35,993 bases of DNA, taken from Ichthyophonus hoferi (lineage: Eukaryota > Opisthokonta > Ichthyosporea > Ichthyophonida > Ichthyophonidae). Both the position numbers and the translations under genes were made by a program. Position 1 is the first letter of the stretch, and the number at the start of each line of letters is the position of its first letter. The notes beneath the pieces are model-generated. The model saw nothing but the letters and a program-made list of their open reading frames with translations. It was not told the DNA's origin and did not search any database. The stretch spans positions 96,600 to 132,592 of the forward strand of contig NAOQ01000166.1 in NCBI GenBank assembly GCA_002751075.1, in the 5' to 3' direction. This document shows, piece after piece, positions 12,991-22,976 of the stretch.

Positions 12991-15900
12991 CTAGGCTCTA
13001 TGCAATGGCCTTACCATATATGGTTGCATCGCATCCCAGATCGCTATATGATCGAATTGAAACAGCAATAATTGATCACCCAATTTGGTGACCAATGGCA
13101 CAGCCTTTTCCAGATTCTTATGAGACTGAGACAACTCCTGTCCAATCCCAAGCACTTCCTTCAAACGAGTGGCAGGATTCTCAACCTCATTGGATGAGAC
13201 CTCAGATATATGGCCAATTTCATTAGTGGCTCGCCCAAGCGATTGGACGGGAGAATAAACTGTCACGGGTGAGGGGGGATCTAGGGAGATTCGAATGGGA
13301 ACCATTGGAGGATGAGGGAATTTCATCGGGGTGGGGGTCGCCGTGTTGGGAGGATAGGGGGCCATTCCAGGGGGAACCATAGGGAAAAAGACAGGGGGAG
13401 GAGGCAGGAAGGGAGAGAAGGGTGGTGGGGGAGGTGGATACATGGTCGTAGAGAGCGTGGTAGTGGTAGTGGCAGCATTGGTTGGCTGACGGTCAGCAGG
13501 GAGAGGTGTAGGGGTGGTAGTGGTAAGGGAAGGGGGTGCTGTAGGTCCTCCTCCTCCTCCCACTACGTTACGACGTCCTCGTAGATTGCTTTTAATCCAC
13601 CCTTTGAGTGGCCTTGGATAAGTTGTGTATGTATGTGTGTATGTGTATATATATATATATGTGTGTGTGTGTATACACGTATTACCATAAAAAGCAATAA
13701 AGAAAGAAAATGGCAATTAGGACAGAGAAACACCTGATTAAAGACATGTATCTACCAATGGTTGCCTGCCATTAACGCACTAATCACCAATTTCATTGGG
13801 TAATCTCTCTTAATGGTGATGTCACCAGCCAACATGCGTACACCAATCACCAATGAACAATGCCCACCCCTTCTCTCCTATTGGTCCCTGATAAGGCCCT
13901 CACCTGACAAATGGAGAAACCATAAAAAACATTGGATCTCTCACGGAGGGATCTGGTAGGCTGCTGATAGGAAACCACGTGACTCGCTGTGATTGGGTAT
14001 ATATCATTATTGATTTATATGATAGGCCAAGAGGAATTAATGGACATAAATAAATAAATAAATTTATCGCGGCTATATGATTGGTGATTATGTGTTTGTG
14101 TGATGGGTCTGGAAAGTATGCGCATCTATTGGCTAATGATTTATCATGAAGGCCAATCATAATAGCCAATGTACTAGCTATATATAGGTATAGGATGTCA
14201 TAGATATATGTATAGAAAGAAAGTATAATGACATTTCACCAATAATAGCCCGCTAGACACATATCTGGCCTTATAAAGGTATGTATCGTTGGAAACTGAG
14301 CACGGGTATAGAAAATTAACTGTAGTTCTATAAATACCAATAGGGAGAGAGGAAACAGAGAGAGAATGATATAAAACCAATAGAATATGGGGACAGAACA
14401 ACCTCGAGCCATCTACCAATAAAAAGACAACTTATTAAATAAATATATATTATACTTTACCACATTAAATAAATATTTTTGTATTTTACTACATCCAATC
14501 ACATACACTGATTTCCTTGCGCGTGCGTGGGCAAAACACCGTATCTTCAGGTACGCCCACGATGACGTAGAGACGAATACGATGGCCATGCATCGTGACG
14601 TCAATGAATTGGGCCGCCTGGGAGAGAGGTGTGAAGTCATACCCTGTCTCCTCCAGTACCTATTGGTGATTGGTGGATGGAAATGGGAAATTAGCCTGAT
14701 TTAGAATGAAAGACACTAATGGTAATTGTAATTAAACCTTATATGGCAGGTAGAAGGATACAGAACCAATCACAATCAAACAACACGTCCTTGCTATTAA
14801 ATAATATACAGTACTGGGCTGATAGTATTACATAACCTATGCAATTGGCCAATCAATGGCTTTCCTCATCTCTTAAACAGACGTGACGTAATATTAAACC
14901 AGTAATAAATGGCAGTATTAAATGCCATTAATTAAGAGAGTATTCACATTCACATCCATTCATTAAAATAATTAAAATACCCGGGATATGTCGTCATCAA
15001 TTAACTAATTACCTCTCTGATAGCACAGTCTATTCCCTTCTCAAGTTTGTTGACCTTCCCTTTGGGAAACCCCCAGCAGGCTTTATTTTCCCAACCTTTT
15101 ACACACACGCACTATAGGGAAAGGGAGAGGGAGATAGAGGGAGTTAGGGTAGGTACGGGTATACCTATATATAGACATATCCTATATGGCAACCATGTGG
15201 TTTTAGGAGTCACCTTATAAGGACATATATGCATGCAATCACTACATTGGCTAGATCTCTATTGGATATTATCAAGTAACGTTGGATTTTCATTGGTGGG
15301 TTTATCTATATGTGCATGAATGTACTGTATTACACAACCTTACATAGGTGCATACTAGTGTGCACGTACATGTTGTATGATTGGTTTACAGTCATGCATC
15401 TATCTATCTATATATGGACATGTATACCTTAGATCCATCCCCATTTAGAAGGATAGCACCATACACGGGTATTTGTTGACGATATTCCCGCCAATCATCA
15501 TAGATCTTTAAATAATCCTCATATGTTTGCATGTGCTCTTTAAGGAACGGGACATGTTGTAATACTATCCGGGGATAGGTCAGTCTGAATATATATCCGT
15601 TTATACCTCCAAACATAGCTATCTATCATAGATGGTTATTGGTTATATCTCTAAATATGATTATTGGTTATATATCTATATATAGCTATTGTCTATATCT
15701 ATATATGATTATTGGTTATATATCTATATATGGTTATTGTTTATATTTACATATGATTATTGGTTATATCTATATATGGTTATTGTCTATATCTATATAT
15801 GGTTATTGGTTATATTTACATATGATTATATATCTATACATGGTTATTAGTTATATATCTATATATGGTTACTATTTATACTCTATAAGCTCTGTATGTA

Positions 15901-16213
15901 CATATGTAACCATTCCTACCTATATATCCTAATGCATGTTTATAATCCTACCATCACTCTCTTCATTAGCTACACTTACATTTAAAACCAAACTTTTTAA
16001 TGTCCAAATTAGGCAAAGATGTATTGTTGTCACGTGCAAAATCTAGATAGAACCAATGGGCCTGCTGGATTTGCTGAAATATGCGATCTGTTGAAGCTAG
16101 ATCCTCTTCAGGTATATTAAAGATGAACCGGCTGGCATGATAATGGACCAATAAGAAGGAGGAGGATAGAGAGGGTGTAGGTAAAATCCATAAGAGATTA
16201 AAGGAAAAGGATA

Positions 16214-16255
<42 letters not shown>

Positions 16256-16734
16256 AGGAATAGATAGATAGGTAGATATATATAGAGAGAGAGAGAAAGA
16301 AAGAAAGAAAGAAAAGAGAGAGAGAGAGAAAGAAGAATGTTAGATGTATGACTGGTATATGTTTATATAAACCTATAACTATATGTGTAAAGGTAAGTTT
16401 ATATGGATCGGTAAGAGTGTGTAAGTGTAGGCGTAGGTAGGTGTGCAATTGTATTTGCATTTGAATGTTTAAATGGCTGTATGTGTAGGTATGTTATGTA
16501 GGTGTATATGTTTATTTACATGTATATATATAGTACTACGTGTGCATCTGTTAATATCTTAAGTTGGAATAAATAAACAGGTTATATGTGGTGGTCAAGC
16601 ATACATTCCTTCCTTATAGAACATATACTTGTACGTAAGATTGTCTGTATATGTTTTGATGTTTTGTTTTAATCTCAGCCTCACCAGCATAAATCCTCTA
16701 AGATATCATCCAGCTCTGGCGTGTTAGCCTCCAT
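12991..16734 (-). CDS. DCP2: mRNA-decapping enzyme 2 (DCP2), complete, 7 exons
   Basis: Nudix hydrolase that removes the 5' cap of mRNA (releasing m7GDP) in cytoplasmic decapping complexes with DCP1 and EDC proteins. Exons, 5' to 3': 16734-16685, 16131-15994, 15584-15428, 15111-15013, 14659-14507, 13986-13904, 13612-12991; phases close to 433 aa (human 420). Residues 1-85 are the Dcp2 box A domain ([23 protein letters not shown]). The Nudix box fits GX5EX7REUXEEXGU, spanning GKVNKLE and REVLEETGY across exons 4 and 5. Box B follows ([15 protein letters not shown]). The last exon encodes a Gly/Thr/Pro-rich disordered tail with long proline runs, ending near [15 protein letters not shown], which matches the human tail FLSFKFDHNAIMKIL. 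In human DCP2 this end is linked to EDC4 binding. One oddity: the exon 2 donor giving a gap-free alignment is a weak GTTTGG. Confidence 0.95.
13620..13680. repeat. TATG/TG-rich low-complexity tract
   Basis: GTATGTATG and (TG)n/(TA)n sequence lies in the DCP2 intron just upstream, in the gene's sense, of the last-exon acceptor at 13613-13614. Minus-strand translation through it ([14 protein letters not shown] type) extends the open frame beyond the true exon and should be ignored. Confidence 0.8.
15632..15880. repeat. Minisatellite of about 22-45 bp units in a DCP2 intron
   Basis: About ten degenerate copies of TATATCTATATATGGTTATTG with TTTACATATGATTATTGG variants, in the intron between exons 2 and 3 of DCP2. 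It produces a 97-residue plus-strand frame (GYISIYGY repeats) that is not a gene. Confidence 0.85.
16216..16325. repeat. (TA)n followed by a GA-rich tract
   Basis: A TA run to about 16252, then GATAGATAGG and GAGA/GAAA purine sequence, inside DCP2 intron 1. No coding content. Confidence 0.9.
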
Positions 16735-17945
16735 CTTAGTGTAGTATCATAAAAAAAATATAAGCTATGTAATATTGTACTGTACTATTGTATTGTGATA
16801 TTATATGGATTATATGTTAATAGAAAATATAAAATAGAAAATAAAAATGTAATTGTTTATTATTATGGAATATTTTATTAGATTAATCTTAAAAATATAG
16901 ATTTGAATATTAGCCAATGAATAACGCTCATTAAAATGTAGATTGGTTGGATTAATCGCGTATTACTATTAATCTAGTGGACCCAGCTAATAGTATTAAG
17001 TTTTGTTTTTTTTCTTTCTCCAATAGCTAAGAATCGATAATTAATATTTGCATAATATTGGTTATGTATAAATATGAGGTCTCAGTCACTAAATATTGCA
17101 CAAGCCTCTATATAATATTTCTAAGCATATGTATAAATATACATCTCGTAGACGAGAGTATATATATATATTGTAAATATTTAACTCGAAGTCATGCAAA
17201 TCCGCATTTCTACGTAGCATCTTATAAATAATATACGCATTCTAATCACAAAATATGAACTTACTTATATTGGGTATGTCAGTTTCAACCCGTGTAATAA
17301 TTACTCATCATTGCATGAGCTATCATTTAATTGTAACGTGATCATTATTGTCGTTTTCAGCCTGGGTAGTAAATATCTCACACATGCTCACGGTAGCGTC
17401 CAACTATTACAAGCGGAGGAATTAGGATGAAAACTGCACTGTTTTCATTCAGTATCGCAGCAGAATCAAGCGCCCCGAAATCTGTCTCATGCAAAAGCTT
17501 TTAAAACTTTATAAATAGATCATTATATACATACAGAATACTTCGGCACCCAACATTTGATTAATTAGATTATCATAGCTGCATTAGTAATTTTGCCCGT
17601 GCAGGTATATTTTGACATACCATACCTATATCTTCAATATTATGTCTATCATGTGCTATTATTATCACAAAAATAATACTAAGTACTCAAAAATCGTTGG
17701 AGACCGAAAGCTAACTCAAATCGGAACAAACAAAGTTTGAATAATAAAGACAAAGCTAACAAACTATTTATATAATCAACAGTGATCAATAGTAAACACA
17801 AAGAATATTATTATTATTTGAAGTTCTACGTGGTCAAGATCCTTATACTTGAAAGAATGAATTAGTGCCGAAAGAATACAACAGACATGATAATATAACA
17901 TTTACTATATTATTTGATGGGTGACTTAATGTGGCGAGTCAACCA
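16735..17945. other. Upstream region of DCP2; no gene seen
   Basis: Very AT-rich. It lies between the DCP2 start codon and the end of the chitin-binding reading frame, so it should contain the DCP2 promoter and 5' UTR (minus strand). I found no exact CCAATCA, TGACGTCA or CACGTG words here, in contrast to the gene body. No reading frame or repeat of note. Confidence 0.55.
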
Positions 17946-18428
17946 TCATAAGTTCTCTAAGAACGGGCGAGTAGGTGGTCTCCTGCAAACCTCTTGAACA
18001 TTCTCGAGGCTTACACACAAATCTCGTTCAGGATTGAACACCATCCTGCCACTACTACATGAATAATGTGTTGTTCCATTACTACCACCAATTGTACAAT
18101 AGTAATATATATTGCAATTTTCTGGATCAGCAAAGAAGATTTTATCGCCCAGGTCTTCGGGACATTTGAAAGTAGCGGGAATACAGTGACGTGTAGTAGT
18201 ATCAAATATTTGTTTGTTCTCGCACTCCCAGTGGACTGTTTGTTCCTCATCTCCAAAGTAATAAACCTTGTGGTGGTCTTCCTCAACATGGTAATAGGAT
18301 ACTTCTCTCAAAGACTTGATACATTTCAATATAAATCTTTCTACACTTTTTTGGCTAAAAACACAATAACGTGTAGAACAAACCACAACCAAATACCGCC
18401 AATTGCATAAAGCTAAGCCATTAAGCAA
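17946..18428 (-). CDS. Small protein with a peritrophin-A (CBM14) chitin-binding-like domain
   Basis: A 160-residue frame. Its C-terminal half has the six-cysteine spacing of CBM14: KC, PENC, YYYC, YSC, LC and VC between about residues 95 and 150, with the typical YYYC and a VFNPERDLC end. Members bind chitin or related glycans and are usually secreted. A preceding segment (about residues 35-93) looks like a second, degenerate copy (HWECENKQIFDTTTRHC) in which the central CxYYxC cysteines are replaced (KVYYF). The start is uncertain: no clear signal peptide at MLNGLALCNW, and an acceptor-like TGTTTTTAG inside the frame before QKSVERF suggests the true N-terminus may come from an upstream exon to the right. 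The plus-strand frame overlapping it (18066-18410) is a shadow. Confidence 0.65.
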   Translation of the reverse strand: MLNGLALCNWRYLVVVCSTRYCVFSQKSVERFILKCIKSLREVSYYHVEEDHHKVYYFGDEEQTVHWECENKQIFDTTTRHCIPATFKCPEDLGDKIFFADPENCNIYYYCTIGGSNGTTHYSCSSGRMVFNPERDLCVSLENVQEVCRRPPTRPFLENL

Positions 18429-19013
18429 GAGCCTAACTCGTATCTTTATTTCTATCTCTGAAATAGTCTCCTGATTTTATTGACTAACATCCTGGCTTTT
18501 CATCAAGAAATACAAATAAAAATAGTAGTTTTGCTTACACAAATACTTAATATAATGGCTTTAGACTCCTAACCAATAATAAAAGATACAAGAGCTAAGT
18601 CATGATGACACCAACAAGAACCTCAACTTATCTAAAATACAGAATGTATTTTTTGGTATAAACGTTTTTCTTACGAATCGTTCGGTCAAACAAGAATAAA
18701 CGTAATAGCCATTATTTGTTACATTGTAACCCAAAACATTATCTGAAATGGCTTATTATATATACCTGCGAGACCTCTGTTATTCTGGCTCAATTTTAAT
18801 CAATCATTTTGGATTACTAATAGACTGCATTAACTCCAGACTGTAGATGTAATAATAGTTGCTAATAATAAAAAATGATTGTAGCTATATACAGAATTAC
18901 CCAAATTAATTAAATATTCCTGTCTTAACACTCCCTCTTGGCCTTGGCGGACTATTTTTCCTAGGACAAACAAATATGAAAAAGAAATATGAAAAAGAAC
19001 CTTAATATGATGA

Positions 19014-19274
19014 TTACTTAACAGTAGACTTGTCGCACACTAAAAGTAAAAGATAGTTCCTGGTGTCATTCTGAAGTGACCGCAGCATGGTACCCAATGC
19101 TAAACGTTCCGTCTCGCTCTGGCTCTGGTTTTGTTTTAGGCTCTGGCAGGCATCCGGCGACTGGCGGCTGAGGTGATATGTGGGTGTTGCCCAGTTGTTT
19201 TTTAAATTAACTAGAGAGGTTGGAAATACCACCTCTTCCACTGTACCATAATGGCTCTGACTGGCCAGTGACAC
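19014..19274 (-). CDS. Unrecognised 86-residue reading frame, possible terminal exon
   Basis: The stretch is noticeably richer in GC and less repetitive than its surroundings. It encodes a polar sequence with KQNQSQSETERLALGTMLRSL and a hydrophobic NYLLLLVCDK end before the stop. It is preceded in its sense by a GA (minus-strand) dinucleotide tract. I do not recognise a family. It could be a last exon of a minus-strand gene or a chance frame; no upstream exon could be placed with confidence. Confidence 0.3.
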   Translation of the reverse strand: MSLASQSHYGTVEEVVFPTSLVNLKNNWATPTYHLSRQSPDACQSLKQNQSQSETERLALGTMLRSLQNDTRNYLLLLVCDKSTVK

Positions 19275-19284
19275 TACCAGCTGT

Positions 19285-19302
19285 TTCTCTCTCTCTCTCT
19301 CT
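19285..19302. repeat. Short (CT)n tract
   Basis: About nine CT units directly beside the unrecognised minus-strand frame. Confidence 0.85.
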
Positions 19303-20311
19303 GCATTGTACAGTCACATATGCTCATAACAAAAGACTGGGAAAGGTTAGAATAAATATTCTAATTGGTGGACAGAATAGAAATATGGCTTACAATTAGA
19401 CCAGTAGGTGTTTCCTGTTTCCTTAGTGTTGGTCTCTAGATAAACCAATTGGCATGTAAATATAAATGAATTGTTGAATACAGAACATTGGGATAAGATA
19501 GGTGAAAATTTAAAATTATAATCCAATTTAACCATTGAATAAACAGAAGAAAATGGCTGTTAATTCAAGAAAGAGAGAACTAAAACTAGTGGAGCAATAC
19601 GTGGTCAGAGGGTAGCAGCAACAGGATAAGGGAAGGGACAGGGGGTATGTATGTAGGCACACTTAACCAGTATAGCCTGTATGACTATAGATATGTATTA
19701 ATCACTATGAAAAGACTACCCAATTACAGAAGCCAATCTCTGTTACCCTAGCAACTCGGGGCCATACTTTCTTACCCAATCCCCCTTCCATATAGCTCTT
19801 TCTATTCCCCCTTTTTCCTTCCTCTACCCGCTCTCTTCCTCTTTTTTTCTTTCCTATTTCTCTGTCCTGACCGACAAACCTACCCCATAATCCTTGATTT
19901 GAGGCCACCTGCCCTGCCTGCATCCTCGGAGAAGTGGTTTTCAGGTTGGTAGTGGCTGGTAGGATAATGAAAATAAAAATATCCATATATTAATTACAGT
20001 TATGCATATGTGAGCTCTTTCCCTATGCTAATAAAATATTACACTTTGGATGGTTTGGGGAAAGGGTTCTTGTTAGTAGCATTACTATGAGGCTGGAAAT
20101 GTTGATAGTTCAAATGTAAATTTGAAGACAGTGTGTAGATGTAATAAAATTGAATTTCCATACGTAGAGGTCAGTGGTAGATGCAGGGTTGGGGTGAAGT
20201 GCTTTCCGAATTAATGAATCGTTAACTTAAAGGAATTACCAGGTTTTGTAACTATGTAAACCATTTAAACTTTCTCTGCTGCCATGTTGGGAATATTAAG
20301 TACAACACAGA

Positions 20312-20680
20312 ATGAGCATGGTTATCAAAATGGATGCAACATGGAAGGAACTAGTTAAATTAACCCCATTGACTGAATTCATGGGCATCAATTCCAAGAC
20401 TAATAATCTGAGGACTTGGATGGACAAGGTCAAACTGTTTCTCAGGCATTATGAGATCTCTTTCTTGTTGAAAAAAGTTCCAATTTTTGAGACTATCAGT
20501 ATCCATGATAAAAGCTTCTCTGACCAGGAGAGTTTTATGAGGAATTTTGCTTTGCCTTTCTTGAGTAGGATTTTGTTGAGCCCTCTCTCTGGCTTCTTAC
20601 TATCTGAGAGGGCAAAGAATAATCCCCGACAATCACTCAAATCGCTCTCATCTCCAATGATCATCTACTTTGTGTTTTAA
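20312..20680 (+). CDS. Unrecognised 122-residue single-exon reading frame
   Basis: An open frame whose sequence is less AT-rich than its flanks. An internal ATG (AAAATGG context, residue 7) is a better start than the first. The protein is mixed amphipathic (WMDKVKLFLRHYEISFLLKK; FLSRILLSPLSGFLLSE) with no domain I know. A 71-residue minus-strand frame overlaps it, so the coding strand is not certain. It may be a lineage-specific gene, a single exon, or decayed mobile-element sequence. Confidence 0.3.
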   Translation: MSMVIKMDATWKELVKLTPLTEFMGINSKTNNLRTWMDKVKLFLRHYEISFLLKKVPIFETISIHDKSFSDQESFMRNFALPFLSRILLSPLSGFLLSERAKNNPRQSLKSLSSPMIIYFVF

Positions 20681-20774
20681 CTTCCAAATTTGGCTATTTT
20701 ATATCATTGTAGATTATATTATATAAATAACATGTTCACAGCATTAATTGTCCAGTAAAAGGATACTATGTATG

Positions 20775-20775
<1 letters not shown>

Positions 20776-20808
<33 letters not shown>
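20776..20808. repeat. (TA)n microsatellite
   Basis: About 16 TA units in intergenic sequence just downstream of the unrecognised frame. Confidence 0.95.
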
Positions 20809-20900
20809 ACTTATTCTTTTCATTTTAAAGGAATCATGTCCATATATAATCTCTTGAAAACTACGTAATCTTTTTCAATTTATGTATTTCGTTCTCCTTT

Positions 20901-21052
20901 TTGATCGGCCGAAAATTTATAATTTGGATCAGACAAATTTTCATATTGATCGACAATTTATAGTTTGGATCGGGAAATTTTTAAATTGATCGACATTATA
21001 ATTCGGATCGCGAAAACTTGCATATTGGGTGACAGATATATTATTTGAATGG
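20901..21052. repeat. Minisatellite, about 40-bp unit, GATCG-rich
   Basis: Three full and one partial degenerate units, starting at about 20901, 20946, 20986 and 21025. Each has TTGATCG(A)C, then ATTTATA, TTTGGATCG and a GAAA/TTTT stretch; lengths are 45, 40, 39 and about 28. Unlike the microsatellites around it, it is rich in GATC and CG. Confidence 0.8.
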
Positions 21053-22593
21053 TAAAGCCCAATATATATATGTAACAGGAACATCACTATGGCCTAAAAG
21101 GCTTTATTTTCTATAGTTTTCTTTACCAAGACAGTATCCCTCTAATCTTCTCTATCCAGGTGTTGCTTTTCTTGGCAGATATACTGTTAATATTTACATA
21201 GGTGGTACACGTATGATTCGTATCATATATTGGTGTCAGTGCCAGTCATTTATTAATACTGTAATAATGAGTTTTAGTGTTACATTAATACGACAAAACT
21301 GTGATAATTATATCTTGGTTTGGTTATAATAGGATTTGGCTTATACAAGTCGACTTAGATCCAATTAGTACTTAAGTTTAATTATTAATCAATTTTAAAC
21401 AAGCACCTATTTGCAGAGAACTCGTTATATAGGTGTTCACTACCTCTATTTCTCTTGTCAATACACTATATAGTGCACATTAGTAAATTACAAGTAACTT
21501 ATATCATGTCTTGCTTCTTTACGCTTGAAGTCTGTCCGTGTCACAATGGAATACTTTATATTAATATGGGGTATCTAGTGACCCAGTGAATACCTATGAC
21601 AAAGTGCAGGTAATAATAGTACTAATGATTAGAGAAACACTTTCCAAATTAGTCACAGTAGAGGATAGCTACTACCAAAACATTGAAAATAAACCGCCAA
21701 AGGGCTGATTTAAGAGCTATTGCATAAATCTATATACCAAATGTAGATTTCACCCTCTGCCTTACGCAAGATAAACAGGCAAAGCATCATCCATTAATGA
21801 ACCGCCATTCTACACTGTAACTTTTCATCACATAAACGTCCCATGTATGAGTGAGAAGGTATAAATAACACAAGTGTTTCGAGTTGCTTTGCAATAAAAA
21901 TCCCATCAAAATACAAATAATAGTTTTGACAAAGTAGACAGTTTATTTTAAATACATTTCAGGTGTTCTACATAATACATCTTGGGGCTCAGCCAATTTA
22001 TGATTAACTATCCCTAAATAGTGTTGTTATTGACATTAGTATGCATGGAACCTTTTTAATTTTATGCCTTGAATTTTACTTGAGACACCAGGATAAACTC
22101 TCTAACTGACGCTAAACTTTTTATATCCTGCGGTGGAAAAAAGATAATACCATTGGTAGGCCAATGATTATATTCAATAATGATAAAACCAGAATGTTCA
22201 TTCAATAAGCACTACATGAACCACCTTTATCAATTATAAATATCCCATATTAGTTATGTGTGACAATTTATAAGAAAAAAAAAGTAAAAAATTCTAAAAA
22301 TAAATAACCAGTCATTAAGCATATATATATATATATTTCATGTGAAATCAACTGAGCTATTCTACTATATCCATTTATAAGGGCTCTCAAGGTGCCTTGA
22401 TGGTGCCAGGCGATTGGAAAATCAGTAAAGCCAAACTTGGCTTGGAATCCGGAATATACATGTCTGAAACTATATATTTTTATTACTTGGACGTTTTATT
22501 CAGGTATTGCATAATAGACAGTAGATAGTTTTAAATTATTGGATTAGAAGCATTTTATCATAGACTATGATATGTATAAAACAAGAAAATAAC
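21053..22593. other. Intergenic sequence, no gene seen
   Basis: AT-rich, with a TA run at about 22321-22336 and no exact CCAATCA, TGACGTCA or CACGTG words. It is upstream of the DNAJA gene; distal regulatory sequence cannot be excluded. Confidence 0.5.
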
Positions 22594-22600
22594 TGAGTCA
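22594..22600. promoter_or_regulatory. TGAGTCA, AP-1-like word upstream of DNAJA
   Basis: An exact TGAGTCA lies 377 bases before the DNAJA start codon, in the presumed promoter or 5' UTR, followed closely by a related CGAGTCA. Matching the AP-1 consensus is a sequence fact; function is a guess. Confidence 0.25.
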
Positions 22601-22921
22601 GCGAGTCACAATCTAGGCCTAGCGACCACATGCTAGCTCAAATCAAAAGTTTTAATGTCATCAGACACTTCCCGAACATCCATTCGTCAATATATTTTAG
22701 TATTACCATAAAATATAGTACAGAACCCAAAAAAATAAATGTACGGAATTCATTCGCTTATTATCATTTACAACACCTACCAGAGCTAATTAATCGAGAA
22801 ATTGTTGTGGTAAAGCCCAATAAGGCTTAACTTAATTAAGGGGAGTCTAGGTATTAAAATACAAATAACTACGTTCCACGCATTAGTTTAGAAAGGATTG
22901 ATGCATTGATTTTGGACTGAA

Positions 22922-22944
22922 TTTCTTGTTGTTTCTTGTCGAAT
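22922..22944 (+). promoter_or_regulatory. Heat-shock-element-like TTC/GAA array before DNAJA
   Basis: Two TTTCTTG units ten bases apart followed by TCGAA lie 30-55 bases before the DNAJA start codon. The spacing on a 5-bp grid resembles a gapped heat-shock element, which would suit an Hsp40 gene, but the match is loose and may fall in the 5' UTR. Confidence 0.2.
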
Positions 22945-22976
22945 AGTCGTCCTCGACAAAGGTTTATATATTCACA

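Noticed and set aside
13312-13584. Plus-strand Gly/Arg-rich 90-residue frame
   Set aside because: Antisense shadow of the proline-rich last exon of DCP2, which has homology on the minus strand.
15639-15932. Plus-strand frame of 97 residues (GYISIYGY repeats)
   Set aside because: Product of the minisatellite in a DCP2 intron.
15966-16460. Minus-strand 164-residue frame starting far upstream of DCP2 exon 2
   Set aside because: Only 15994-16131 is coding; the N-terminal part is TA and GA microsatellite, and the true start is in exon 1 at 16734.
18066-18410. Plus-strand 114-residue frame
   Set aside because: Antisense shadow of the chitin-binding-like frame, which has the conserved cysteine pattern.
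19705-19986. Minus-strand 93-residue frame rich in Lys/Arg/Gly/Glu
   Set aside because: Mostly a pyrimidine-rich tract on the plus strand read backwards; no splice context or known motif, although it is less AT-rich than the flanks.
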